Positions 16,043-31,404 of a stretch of 64,000 bases of DNA are shown here, piece by piece; position 1 is the first letter of the stretch, and every line of letters begins with the position of its first letter. Position numbers and translations under genes: made by a program. Below the pieces are notes generated by a model. The model saw only the letters and a program-made list of their open reading frames with translations, searched no databases and was not told the origin of the DNA. Source of the DNA: Molossus alvarezi (lineage: Eukaryota; Chordata; Mammalia; Chiroptera; Molossidae); NCBI GenBank assembly GCA_037176705.1, contig CM073886.1:90927501-90991500 (forward strand), written 5' to 3'.

Positions 16043-16280
16043 TTTTTTGTTAATCCTCGCTGAGGGTATATTTCCATTGATTTTAGAGTGGAAGGGAGGG
16101 AGGAAAGGAAAGAAAAAGAAAAACATAGATGTGAGAAAGACACATCAATTGGTTGCCTCCTGCACAACCCTGACCAGAGCTGGGGATGGAACCTGCAAAC
16201 CCGGCTACGTGCCCTTGACAGGGAATCGAGTCTGCAGTCCTTCATTCGTGGGCCAACACTCGAACCACTGAGCAAAACTA
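16043..16280 (-). mobile_element. VES-type tRNA-derived SINE, minus strand
   Basis: The reverse complement reads tRNA-like head, then the AAGGGCACGTAGCCGGGTTT block, then ACCAATTGATGTGTCTTTCT, a pyrimidine-rich stretch and an A-rich tail (T-run at 16043-16048). The extreme 5' head (CCCTGGCC) is eroded. No clear target duplication. Confidence 0.85.
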
Positions 16281-16514
16281 CCATTGTACTAAATGGTAGC
16301 TGCTACTACATTATTACTAATTGTGGTAGTTGTAGCAGCAGCAGCATTCGATTTGTGTCTGGGACTGGGCTAGCATTTAACATGGAGAGATGATTCTGAA
16401 GAAGTAAGCAGAAACTTCCCACCAGAATATAGTAAGCATAATTAAAGAGTTGAGTTTTTATCCTGAAGACAATAGTGAGCCACTGGAGGATCTTTTTAAA
16501 TCAGAAGAGAATGT

Positions 16515-16805
16515 CAAGCAGAAAAAGACAAATACCACATGATCTCACTTATAGACGGAATATAATGAACATAACAGTCTGAGGAATAGGGTAGACCCAG
16601 AGATGTAGAAGTAGGGTACAGACTGACATCCCTCAGAAGAGAGATAAACCACAGAACTTATATGCATGTATGCATGACCAATGGACATGGACAACTAAGC
16701 CGGGGATGGGGCGGGGGTGGGGTGGGGAAGGGGGTGCCAATGGGGTAAAAAAGGTGAAATATCTGTAACAAAAAAATAAATAAATAATTTTAAAAAAAAA
16801 GAAGA
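16515..16805 (+). mobile_element. 5'-truncated L1 with 12-bp target duplication
   Basis: Carries the L1 3'-end phrase CACATGATCTCACTTATAGA, a GGGATGGGGCGGGGGTGGGG purine block and an A-rich tail at 16770-16800. It is flanked by AGAAGAGAATGT at 16503-16514 and again at 16806-16817, a perfect 12-bp duplication. This proves target-primed insertion of a 291-bp L1 tail. Confidence 0.8.
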
Positions 16806-17434
16806 AGAAGAGAATGTAGTTGGAGGTGTGCTTTGGACAGGGGATTGCAGTGAGGTAAAAACAAGAAACAGGAGACTTGTCAGAAAGTCTTTACAATATG
16901 ACACAGGCACCGGTGTTGCCTGTCGTAAGGTTAGTGGCAGTGGAGACAGAGAAATCAGCAGACGTGAAATGGATCTGGGAGCGGAATGAACAGAACCTAG
17001 AGACTGGTTATTGGGCAGAGTGAGCCAGCAGCTGGGAATAAGGATGTGGATTTGGGTAGAAAAGGAATAGCAGCGGCTGGGACTTTTTGTCTTGATCCCT
17101 GAGAGCCTAACTGAAGCCTCTTCTGGAACCATATTGGAGAGAACTGGATGTTATCCTCCTTCACAATGCATCCTAATGACACTTGTTCTAAGTTGGAGGA
17201 AATGTATTGTTGTTAGAGTTATTGTGGTGAAGAGTATTCGTGGGATCCTTGATGTTCACCTGGGAAAAGGTTAACATTTTTCTTTCTTTCTATGGCGTGT
17301 ACCAGGCTCAGGAACTGGCCCCAGACAAAGCCACTCAGGGGTGTGTAGCGTTCATGAAGACATCCCCAGTCCCATAGCTAGTACATCTTGATTTATATGA
17401 TGGTAAATAAAATCCATCATTTTTCCAGATACAG

Positions 17435-17590
17435 GATAGTATATATTTATTGAGTGCATACCCAAAGCTTTCTGCTGGATCCTGGGGGTCAAGGTGGGGT
17501 GGTACACAAAGATAAAGCAGAAATGAAATAATTTTAATGAGCTTATAATCTGGTAGGGATGAGAAGATATGTAGATACATAATTATCAAA
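17435..17590. repeat. Ancient L2/MIR-class repeat
   Basis: TATTTATTGAGTGCATACCC, a 'gctggatcctgggggtcaag' block and 'gagcttataatctggtaggg' reproduce the order of a well-known mammalian-wide old repeat. I am unsure whether L2 or a MIR variant is the right label. Confidence 0.4.
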
Positions 17591-18491
17591 TAAGCAGGCA
17601 GTGAGTAGGGGCATAGAATTTATATACTCTATATCCTCTTTCATGGTATTTAGTCTTGTATTCACATGTCTATGTCTTACCTAAATTGGGAGCCCTAGAG
17701 GTGTAGAGACTCTTATTCTTTTTTATGCCCCCACTTCCCCAGTCTAGTTCCTACAGGAAATGTGAAAATGCTTCTTTTTAACTAGAAGATACAGAAAAGG
17801 GGGTTCGAAGGTTGTAGGTAAGGTTCTCACGTGGCTGAGAGGAAGTAAGGTTTTCAGAGGTTTCAGATGTGCCGGAAGAAGCTGGAGGACTGAGTCAGCC
17901 CCCGTGTTAAGTAGGTGGCTGCAGAGCAGAGCCCTCCCATGAACCCGGAGCAGGGGTCATCGGAGCCTGTAGGACGAGGGGAGAAGCACCTCTTTTTTCC
18001 TTAGTATGAGCGGACTGATCAAACTAAAGAAGAGTAAAATCCATTATGTTTAATGGAGGGACAGGGAAAAGTCCAGAGGTTTTCTGTGCAATAAACCACC
18101 ACCTGCGACCAGGTATTCTCAATTACTCCACTATTAGAAGACTCATGTAAATCAGCCCCTCGCTTGCTTCACAAAGACTAGTTCTCGTGGTCTCCTAATA
18201 ACATAAGAATTTTCCTCAGAAGACTACACCCACCAAGTAGGAAACCAACAATTCCACATTCAAAAAATTAGCAGAATCTTATCACAGCTGAATGTGCCAA
18301 GGATAGGGAGGACTCAAAGAATAGACCTACCAGTAATAACAGAAGAAAGTTAGGCAAGAAAAGCAAACGTTGGGTTTATCTCTTAAAGACCTTAGGGAAA
18401 AAGATAAAAATACTTCTAAAACACTTAAGGAATTTTCCTATCTGAAAGACTTTGCCTAGAATTTAGTGTGCTTGTGTACTGTGTACCCTAA

Positions 18492-21584
<3,093 letters not shown>

Positions 21585-21659
21585 TGAAGAGCCCCATAAA
21601 ACCACTGTTTGTATAGTGCATTTGTGAAAGCTGCGTATGTACTGGATATGTAATCAGAA

Positions 21660-21805
21660 AGCCTAAGTTTTTTCCTGACTCTTCCCCTGACTGTATGGTC
21701 TCGGTAAATCAGTTAACCTTTCTGGAGTTAAGTTTACTAATCTATACAATGAGAGAGTGGACTGGATAATCTCTAAGGTCACATCCAGCCTAGCATTCTA
21801 TGTTT
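21660..21805 (+). repeat. MIR-type repeat
   Basis: Text such as CCTGACTGTATGGTCTCGGT, AGTTAACCTTTCTGGAGTTA and GGATAATCTCTAAGGTCACA follows MIR/MIR3 order with moderate divergence. Confidence 0.5.
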
Positions 21806-22899
21806 GACACATGCTAGAAATAGAGAGATGATTTCTAATGAACCATACTTAACAGTGAAAATTTGTCTTTCTTTTTGGATATAGCTATGGATCTCTACCA
21901 TCATGAAGATAAAATTCATGCTTATTATACGTATAACAAAAGTATATGTTTGAAACTACTTATGTTTCAAATGCTAATTTTCTCATTGTAGAAAAGTAGA
22001 AAAGATAAGTATATAGCAGTTTATACAGGAGGACAAAGGTCTTTAGACTCTGAAATTTCTCTCCGTTACATATCGTGAAATCTCTTTATCAACAACAGAT
22101 AACCAACCAAATCCTAAATCTTATTCTATCTTTAAATAAATGTACTTTATTTATTCAGTTAGATATTCATTTGAAATTTCCTGAATGTTACTATGTACAA
22201 GGCACAATAACAGAAACTATGGGGTGTAGAGAGACAAATATGGCATAGTCAGAAAGGTTGAATTGCCTTCCATGTGATAATAGAGGCATGATCAAATACA
22301 TACACAAGAACATCTGAAGCCACAAATTTAAATTATGTTGGGATCCAGCTCTAGGGCTCTGCTTAAAAAAAACACAAAATAAAATAGAAATAAATAACTA
22401 TCCTAAATATAGTCATTAATACGTTTCAAATGAAAATGATATTCTTATAAACCTGTTAAAGAGAGATATTCCTTTTCACCAGTTTTATCCAGTTTGAAGG
22501 ATTTTCTTTAAATCCTATTTTTAATGTTTGCGTAGGAATTTGATTTTAGGAAGAAGGCCAACCATCTTGCAAAATAGGATGCAGAAATGTATCTTTATAA
22601 ATGGTCTGGTTTTTATATCAGAATCTCTTGTGTAACTTACGCTTTCAAAGAAATATAGCCGACATTAGTTCAAAACCACACTGTTAATTTGCAAAAGATC
22701 TGGCTCTAAGTGACCTAAATAAAAATATCTCCATTTTATAGAACTAACTCCAGCAAGTAACTTTTTTTTGGTAAATAACTTCTATCCATTGTAAATTATT
22801 AGCTAGCAGTCACATGAGTTTGGGAATCTGTTTTCTAACAGAGTTGGAAGATAGAAGGTTAAGGTGGAAGAGAGGATATAACTATCATATTAAATTAGT

Positions 22900-23130
22900 T
22901 TATGTTGGGAATTATGTTAGGCCCTTTGTATTTATTATTCATCTTATATATCTCATACACATAAATACGTGTGTGTGTGTGTGTTATAATCATGACAATA
23001 GTCTTCTGAGAGTTGGTATTACTGATGGGGAAACTGAGGGACAGACAGAGATAGTGACTTGCCCAAATTACAAGACTCAGAAGTAGGAGAGTCAGGATTG
23101 GAACCCAAATTTGTCAGAGCCCAAGGGTAT
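22900..23130 (+). repeat. MIR with internal (GT)n
   Basis: GGTATTACTGATGGGGAAAC, TGAGGGACAGACAGAGATAG and TGACTTGCCCAAATTACAAG are MIR core text. A short GT run at 22969-22984 interrupts it. The C-terminal 57 codons of an open frame spanning it are repeat-derived. Confidence 0.65.
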
Positions 23131-24999
23131 ATCAGTTTCAACTACATTTATATGCTATTTGTATTTCACTCTTTAAAACTGGGTATTTTAACATGAAGAC
23201 AGAGTTTCTGGTTATGAAGCAGAGATACTTGTGGCATTACCATCAGCCCAATTGAACAGATTAAGGCTTAATCACTGCTGAAAGAACTGGCTTTTAACAT
23301 GCCCACAATAATGTATGTTGAGGTTATGTTTAGCATTTCCTTTTCAGCTGTTTTAGTAATTTCTCCAAAAGCTTCTCTATAATGAGTAATTATTATACAC
23401 AAGCTTTGCAGCTGAAGATGAAATGCTGTTTTTAGAGTGGGCAGAATATCATTTGTAACTTTACTTATTTCTGCCTTACAGAAATTTTCTTAAAATGGAT
23501 AGATGTTAATGTGATGTTGCTCAGATTATTTAGAGAAACATCTCATAGTCATTTAATCTGCCTGGCCAAATAACCTTTTATTGTATTAACCTGAAATAAG
23601 CAGTTAAGGCACTATTTTTAGCCTTTTTGGTAAAGGAGGAAACTTTTAGAAAATTATTAATCCTACAAAGTATGACTAATATTATAATTATTATTCCTCT
23701 AGAGCTATTGACTCACTTAAAAGAGGATCACTCTTTTTTTTTTTACAAAACTAGAATTAAAGTACAAACTATATGTCTGTTATAGCTTGTTTTGTGATCT
23801 CTTTAGAATTCCAATAGCATATATTGAATATATTTTAACAGCAACAAATTATTGAATACTTGCTGTGACTTGCCTCTGTCATTCATTATTGAAAATTAAA
23901 ATACATTTATAAGTTCATAGTCTTACAGAGAAGATTGGAAAAAAGGGTAGTGGTGGTGGAATGTGTTATGTAGAGGTTTACACAGTGGTAAGAAAGCTTG
24001 AATAAAGGACCAATGAGTTTATTTGGTCAAGCTTCATAGACTAAGTGGTCTGTGAGCCAGCCATATTTATAGTTGGAAAACCCAGTGTGTACCCTAGGAA
24101 GCATGGGTGAAACAGTTGAGTTTAATAAATTGTCATTCATAGAGATAAAAATGGGCAGATAACATGGATTTCCAAAGAGAAGAAGCTCTTACATGAAAGT
24201 AATGGGAAAGTGACCTGATGTGGTTTCTAGGAATCAGGTCAGGGAGAGAAAAATACCTCTCAAGGGAAGGTTGGGAAGAAAGTCCAGTAGGCTGGGAAGG
24301 AGCAGTTCTGGTTGATACAGGAGGGTAGGGGAGGACCCCCTGTTCCCCAGTAGAATTTGGTTTCCTTGGCTCTTATAGGCTACTGAGAAACTGGTTCAGC
24401 TCTACCTCAAGTAAGACAGGGTAGGAGTAAGGGAGATCTCGTGGGATCTAAAATACCACCTTTCTGCTATGTTGAATAATTCTGCCATACCACAGATGCC
24501 ATCTTTCTTGGGTGGACCACTCCCTTTCATATGGCATCAGCCTGGGGGAAAGTAATAGCCCCACCCTCGGGACTCCCTCTCACCCCACTCTGTGGAGCTC
24601 ATGCCCTACTGAGGAGTCAGCTGCCTGAGCTGGGATCTAGGAGACTTTGCAGACTCAGCAGGTCTCAGTGACTGAGCGGTGTGGCTTTGGGGCAAGGACC
24701 ATTCCCCTCACTTTCCTATGAATCTGACTGATGCTTCCCCCTCATGGGAGATCCACTAGCCCCAACTTGTGGGCTCTCAGTGGCCCCATCTGCCTGACTC
24801 CTGGTGGCTCTGCCTTGCTGAGGGATGAGCAAAATGAAGGACAGACTGAGTTGTGTAGCTCTGGGGTGGGGAGTCACACCCCACACCTTTCCCAAAGCCT
24901 GACCGGTACCTTCCCACAATGCCTCGCATTGTGGTCGGGGTTGAGCCTCACAGTCAGCCAGCCTGAGGGTCAATCCCATGCATAAATAGGCCAATAGCA

Positions 25000-26085
25000 A
25001 TCAAGATTCATTTTCAGCAGGAGGGCCCACATAAACCACAAAGGTTATTCTAAGGGCACCCAGCTCAGGTGATCAAGGAGATTGCAACAATGGGTTCTAC
25101 AAGACACCTCCTACATAAGGCCATCCTATCAGGACTGGGAGTCAGAGCAGGTTTACCTAATACATAGAAACAAACACAAAGAAGCAGCCAAAATGGGCAC
25201 TCAAAGAAACATGCCCCAAATGAAAAAACAGGACAAATCTCCAGTAAAAGAGCTAAATAAAATGAAGGCAAGAAACTTATCAAATATAAAGTTCAGAAAA
25301 ATGGTTATAAGGATGCTCAAGGAACTTAGTGAGAACTACAAGGTACTTAGTGAGAACTAAAACAGCATGAAAAGGGACATAGAAACCATAAACAAGAACC
25401 AGTAATAAATGAATACAATATCTGAAATGAAGAACACACTGGAAGGAATAAACAGTAGGTTGGATGAAGAGGATCAAATCAATGATTTGGAAGACAAATA
25501 GGTAAAACACCCAGTCAGTGCAACAAAAAGAAACCAGAATTTTAAAAAATGAGGATAGTTTAAGGGACTTTGGGGACAACATGAAGCATAGCAATATGCA
25601 CATCATAGGGGTACCAGAAATAGAAAAGAGACAACAAGGGATCAAGAACCTATTTGAATAAATAAAACCAAAAACTTTTCTAACCTGGTAAAGGAAAAAG
25701 ACACACAAGTCCAGGAAGCATGGAGTCCCACACATGATAGATCCAAAGACGCCCACACCAAGACACATCATAATTAAAATGGCAAAGGTTAAAGGCAAAG
25801 AGATAATCTTAAAGGCAACAAGAAAAAGATAATTATCTACAATAAAGCTCCCATAAAAATGTCAGCTGATTTCTCAATAGAAACATTTTTAGGCCAGAAG
25901 GGATTGGCATGAAATTTTCAAAGTGATGAAAAGCAAGGACTTACAACTAAGACTACTTTACCCAGAAAGGCTATTATTTAAAGTGGAAGGAGAAATAAAG
26001 AGCTTCCCAGATAAGCAAAAGCTAAAGGAGTTTGTTACCACCAAACCAGTATTACAAGAAATGTAATGTTAAAGGGCCTTTTTTA
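25000..26085 (+). mobile_element. HAL1-like / L1 ORF1 pseudogene element
   Basis: From an ATG at 25193 the frame reads MGTQRNMPQMKKQDKSPVKE, the usual L1 ORF1 start. It is then broken by a stop at about 25358. The remaining ORF1 text continues in other frames (NTLEGINSRLDE and INDLEDK near 25435-25500, HIIGVPEIEKRQQGIKNL near 25600-25660). The 3' part (25895-26070) matches the ORF1 end at the 5' edge of the large L1 (52400-52600 reversed). No ORF2 follows: the element runs into a (GGAA)n tract. Half-L1 (HAL1) elements have this layout. A GC-rich stretch at about 24480-25000 may be its 5' UTR. Confidence 0.65.
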
Positions 26086-26325
26086 GGAAGGAAGGAAGGA
26101 AGGAAGGAAGGAAGGAAGGAAGGAAGGAAGGAAGGGAGGGAGGGAGGGAGGGAGGGAGGGAGGGAGGAGAGAGAGGGAAGAAAAGGAAAAGGGAAGGAAA
26201 AAGAGAGAGAGGGAGGGAGGGAGGGAAGGAAAGGAAAGGAAGGGAAGGGAAAAGAAGGGAAGGGAAGGGAAAGAAATGAAAGGGAAGGGAAGGGAAGAGA
26301 AGGAAAGGAAAGGAGAAAAAAACAG
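26086..26325. repeat. Long GGAA/GGGA/GAAA polypurine tract
   Basis: About 240 bp of nearly uninterrupted purine on the plus strand: twelve or so perfect GGAA units, then GGGA units, then mixed GGAAA/GGGAA units. It probably grew from the A-rich 3' tail of the preceding ORF1 element. It opens reading frames on both strands that are pure low complexity. Confidence 0.9.
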
Positions 26326-26354
26326 AGGAACATAGTTAAAAGAATAAAATGGCA

Positions 26355-26591
26355 CCCTGGCCAGTTTTGTTCAGTGGTTAGAGCATTGGCCCGCAGACCA
26401 AAGGGTCTCAGGTTCAGTTCCATTCAAGGGCATGTACCTTGGTTACAGTTCAGTCCCCAGCCCTGATTGGGTAGTGTAGGAGGCAACCAGTCGAGGTGGC
26501 TCTATCACATCGATGTTTCTCTCTGTCTCTCTCCCTCCCACTCTATCTAATGATAAATAGAAAAATATCCTTAAGTGAGGAATAAAAAAAA
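26355..26591 (+). mobile_element. VES-type SINE, plus strand
   Basis: Starts CCCTGGCCAGTTTTGTTCAG with a tRNA-like A box, and a B-box-like GGTTCAGTTCC at 26412. It then has the AAGGGCATGTACCTTGGTTA block, a CTCTCTCCCTCCC pyrimidine stretch and an A-rich tail. It sits between the purine tract and an L1 tail. Confidence 0.9.
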
Positions 26592-26639
26592 CAACAACCA
26601 AAAAACTCAACACCAAAAAATCATACAATCCAATTAAAA

Positions 26640-27290
26640 ACAGGCAAAGGACTTAAATAGACATTTCTCCAAAGAGGACATGCAGATGGCCAATAGACAT
26701 ATGAAAAGGTGCTTATTGTCACTAATCATCAGAGAAATACAAGTTAAAACCACAATGAGATATCACTTTACAGTTGTCAGAATGACGAGCATCAATAAAT
26801 CAACAAACAACGAGTGTTGCTGAGGATGTGGAGAAAGGGGAACCCTTGTGCACTGTTGGTAGGAATGCAGACTGGTGCAGCCACTGTGGAAAGCAGTGGA
26901 AACTGCCTTATGACCCAGTGACTCCACTTCTGGGAATATATCTGAAGAAACCCAAAACACTAATTTAAAGGAATATATGTGCTCCTACGTTAATTGCAGC
27001 ATTATTTACAATAGCCAAGAGGTAGATGCCACCCAAGTGCCCATTAACAGTCAAGTGAATATACAATGAAATAAAAAAGGAAATCTTACCCTTTGAGATG
27101 GCATGAATAGAATTGGAGAGTATTGTTTGATAAGGAGTTAGAGAAAGACAAGTACCATATAATTTCACTTATATGTGGTATCTAATGAACGAATAAACTA
27201 ACAAGCAGATGAAAACAGACTCATAGGTAGAGAACAGACTGACAGCTGTCAGAGGAGAGGGTGGTTGCATGGTGGTATGGAGGTGGTTCA
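26640..27290 (+). mobile_element. L1 ORF2 C-terminus and 3' UTR, plus strand
   Basis: The plus strand encodes, with stops, the L1 ORF2 tail ([20 protein letters not shown] at about 26645). It continues through the conserved GGAGAAAGGGGAACCCTTGT text and the CACTTATATGTGGTATCTAA block into the 3' UTR. The 3' UTR text breaks off near 27290 and seems to resume at about 27790, so an insertion may separate the two parts. Confidence 0.75.
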
Positions 27291-27789
27291 GCATGGCTGC
27301 CATGGGTTGGCCAAGGAGCAGGCAGTAGAAATGAAGCTACGGGGGGGAGAGAGAGAGATTGATTTAGTTTTGGAGGGTCCTGTATACAGTGGAAGAAAGT
27401 TAGGACTCTATGAGTTCTAGGACCAAGTGAAGGAAATTGGGGAGTGATGTGCTTAGGATGGCAGGAGTGCCGAGGGGCAGAGCGAGGGCAGCTGTGTGGG
27501 AGAAGGGTTAGAAAGTTGTATGAGAGTCCAGGCTTGAGATGACGAGGTCTGGAACTACGGCAGATACAGTAGGGATCAAAAGGAGGGTAACAAACTGAGG
27601 ATAAGGAAAATGAAATGGAAAGGAGAATAAAAAGCACCTGATGTACAATTAGACATGGGGATGAGGTTATGGAGGTGTTCAGTATGACTCCAAAGTTTCA
27701 AATGTAATCATTAATCATGATACCGTTAATCATGATAAGGAATTTAGGCATCTATATGGAAATTAAGTATATTAGTCCCCAAAGGTCAT

Positions 27790-28098
27790 CATAAAATAAT
27801 GGCATTGGAGGGGAGGGAGTTGGGGGCTGGGTGAGAAGCGTGAAAGGATTAAGCAAGGAAAAAAAGAAAGACTCATGGACACAGACAATGGTACGGTGAT
27901 TGCCAGAGGGAAGGAGGGTTGGGGGATGTAGAGAGGGTAAAGGGGGGCATAAATGGTGATGGAAGGAGACTTGACTTGGGGTGAACAACACACAATGCAG
28001 TGCACAGGTGATGTATTGTGGAACTGTGTACTAGAAACCTTTATAATTTTATTAACCAATATCACCCCAATATATTCAATTAAAAAAAAGAAAAAGAA
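27790..28098 (+). mobile_element. L1 3' UTR end with A-rich tail, plus strand
   Basis: GGGGAGGGAGTTGGGGGCTG, ACTCATGGACACAGACAATG, GTACGGTGATTGCCAGAGGG and the terminal AATATCACCCCAATATATTC followed by an A-rich tail. It plausibly is the 3' end of the L1 begun at 26640, displaced by about 500 bp of other sequence. Confidence 0.75.
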
Positions 28099-30060
28099 AG
28101 AGTGGAGAGAGGTTGAAGAAATGGAGGGAGGATAGGCCACCAAGGACAGTAGAAGAAAGAAATTCAGAAGTGGAGCATCACAAAATCAAAAGCAAATAGT
28201 GGGAAGGAAATAGGAGGAGGAGGAAGGGAGATAAAATCGGCCATGTTCCACATCTGCTTTAGTTTTCTGTTTCTGAAAGCCTTCAGCTAAGAGTTAAAGC
28301 ATTATAGGCTTGATCTTGACAGACTGCCCCTGACGAGGGTAGCACCGCAGTGCTGCTGAGAGTGAGTTATAGACATGCTGGGTATCACTGCGTTTGAAAT
28401 ACTACTCAGAGTAATTTTTTAAAGTACATCTGGCAGCTGGGTCTAGCCTACTGAAGCTCACCTGAAATTCTATCCCAAATGCCATTTTATTTACCTTTAT
28501 GCAGTTTCAGGTTTCCTTGTAGTTTATATGATGGGTCCTTTCAGCTTCTCAGTAGCACAAGGCCCTCTGTCATCTAGTATTTATTGCTGCCAGGTAATGA
28601 TTCATGGAGTGCCATGAGCTGGTAACCAACCGGGAAAGGTGTGGTTGGGTTTACCAGCCCAGCTGTCTAACGGTGGCTTTGGTGGGTCTCAGTCTCCCTA
28701 AGTAAATGACTGAGAAAGCCTGGGAAGCTCCAGAAATCTCATAAAATCCCTCGAACAAAACAGCTACTGAATGTGGGTTTTTAAATGGCATCCGATATAT
28801 TAAAATTAGTGAAAGGAAGGGTGAAAGTGAAGATTCCGTTTCAAGGAGGGAAATAAGACCTTGTTTTGTTTTTTTCCTTTGTCATTTTAAAGAGCTCATC
28901 ATTCCCCTTAGCATTCGGGTTCACATTCCTGGATGTCTGCTTTGTGCTGGGATGCTGTCACCTCCAGGTTGACCGCAGGTGGCACCCAGGGAATGAGACT
29001 GGGTGAGAAGCCGAGAGAGTCAGGAGGAAGAGGCGAGGTGTGGTCTGGTAGGCTGGAATCAGAGTGAAGTGCCATAGTTGATATCACCTGCTTTGAGGGT
29101 CAAAGTTAGTGTACTGTTCCCATCGCAATGAATAGTATCAAGTTCTCAAGCAAAACTTATTTCATTCTTTTCCAATCTCAATATGTAAAATATCCAGGAC
29201 CCAAGTACAATTGTATTAGGAAAAGTATGCTGAGTTCACATCCCCTGGCCGTACCACATATGACCCTGCGCGGCCTTTGCTATTACCCTTCTCACCAGGC
29301 TCCACATCTCCGTGGGCAGTTTGACAGAGGAGTGGCTGGTTGTATTATTGTAACCCAAAAGGTAGACTCCTAGTTGCTTAAGTCATAACTCTCTACTCTT
29401 CCTCTGAATATCATGAAGAGCTTATAGGCACAGAGGGCACACATTCTTCAAAGAAAGATGCTGAATGGTCCAACCGAGTCATGGAAGGGTATGTCCCTGT
29501 GTATCCCAGCTCACTCCAAGATACAATTTAGACAGGCTTTGTAATGTTTTATGAATTAAATACAAGAGCACTGCGTTTTGGGAGTTGCCCTTGTACTCCT
29601 TGGACCAAGCCAAGCCATCACAGCCACAATGAATCTGAATCCAGCAGCATCCTAAATCCATGAGCCTCTGTTCAGTATGAGTATTTTGAAACCATGTCTT
29701 TTAGGTCTGGGTTTTGAAAGATTAATGTAAAGCACCTGGAGGAAAAATGCACTGAAACATCATTGATAAGTAGAGTCATGTGTTGCCTGTGAAACAGGTT
29801 GTCTAATGTTTATCATTCGACTCTACCAAACCCAGGCTCCCAGCGTGACCCACTCCAGCATACCTGGCAATTTACTGAAGAGTCTAAGAATGGGTCTAGT
29901 TTACATTGCAGGGCCCAGTGCCTGGCTTTTAGCCCTGGATATGTTCCCAAGCCTGGCTGAGAAGAATTTAGGGATACTCCTTAAATTATCATTCCCACCA
30001 GAAGTCTCTGGCCTTGGATAAAGTGAAACTTTATTTTTGGATAGGGGGTGTGGTTACATT

Positions 30061-30083
30061 AAAAAAAAAAAAAAAAAAAAAAA
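30061..30083. repeat. (A)23 homopolymer
   Basis: Uninterrupted A run with no SINE or L1 body directly 5' of it that I can recognise. Confidence 0.9.
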
Positions 30084-30850
30084 GCGGAGGGAAGACTAGT
30101 TAGATCAACAAAATATTTCCTAAAAACCACCTAGTAAGCATCTCTCACCTTCCAATGGCCTCACAAGAAAACAGGAGAGTGCTTATCTGTACATGATGAT
30201 ATAGCAGAAGAGAAAATCGGGTTCCTTCCTCTTAAAATCCTTGACCTTCCTGGCTCAGATTCCACCACTTAGAAAGCAGTAGACATAAGTGTACCTGTAT
30301 GAAGAAAATATGATAGCAAAGACCAAATCTTCAAAATACATCAATTACAGAGAGACTATATCACAAGAGATTCTAGCTATACTAAAGGATTCTTTTGAAT
30401 AGATCTCCAAGTATAATTAATTGTTTATTTCAGATTATGTATTACTTGGGTGTAGAGAAACTTTTACTTTTTAGATAGTTTAGATATTAGCTAGAAATCA
30501 ATGCCAATGAAGATCATTTAGAAATTAAAACAGAACTTTTCTGTTATTGTTTTGACTTCAGTGGGAAAATGTGATTTAAGTTATGCACAACTCTTCCAGA
30601 ATGGTTTTATCATCAGTGCAAGGTGTGTTTTGGCTCAAGGGTAGGAGTAAAAAGACTACTTCATATTTTCAATGGGCTTTGAGGAAGAGGCACACTTGTG
30701 AATGATAAGTTTTATAATTAAGGCCTCTCAATACATCAGCAAATGTCAGTGAGTCATTCCAAGTGCTCAACAAGTCAGACCTCGTGAACTTAGCTAGGAA
30801 AGTGGCAGATGGGCAACGCACCCGTATAATTTAAAACTGGTACTAATATA

Positions 30851-31106
30851 TATATTTTTTGTTTTGTCAATCCTCACCTGAGGATATTTTCCCACTAATT
30901 TTTAGATAGAGTGGAAAGGAGGGTGGGAGAGAGAGAGAGACAGAAACATTGATGTGAGAGAGACACATCAATTGGTTGCCTCCTACACAACCCCAACCAG
31001 GGCGGAGATCAAACCCACAAACCAGGCACACGCCTTTGACCAGGAATCAAACCCAAGACCCGGTCCACAGGCCAACACTCTAACCACTGAGCCCAACCGG
31101 CCAGGG
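30851..31106 (-). mobile_element. VES-type SINE with target duplication, minus strand
   Basis: Full-length reverse orientation: T-rich tail at 30851-30870, GA-rich block, ACACATCAATTGGTTGCCTC, then the tRNA-like head ending AACCGGCCAGGG at 31106. It is flanked by CTGGTACTAATAT (30837) and CTGGCACTAATAT (31107), a near-perfect target duplication. Confidence 0.92.
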
Positions 31107-31404
31107 CTGGCACTAATATTTTAAAGATTACATTTAGCTTTTTGTAATAATGGGACCTTAAAACTTCTTAGTGTGTCTAAAATCACCTTTCACTCAGGTA
31201 ATTTCACAAAAGTTAGAGATAAAGGTATAGCTGAAGAAAAGTATCCAGGCTATCCTGAATGCCTGTGACCTAGAACCCTCTCTAAAGTGGCAGAACAAAT
31301 CCTAACAATGTGCCCAAAGGTTGACTTATCATCAGTGGTATCAGCCAAGCATACAGAAGTACTGACAGGCAGAAACCTTTCCTTCATTTAGATGCTAAAA
31401 ATGA

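Noticed and set aside
26032..26466. Lys/Arg/Glu-Gly-rich and Ser/Pro/Phe-rich ORFs on both strands
   Set aside because: They are translations of the GGAA/GGGA polypurine tract and change only with its phase.
27221..28143. Minus-strand ORFs of 79-138 codons rich in Pro, Ser and Phe
   Set aside because: Antisense of purine-rich L1 3' UTR and neighbouring sequence.
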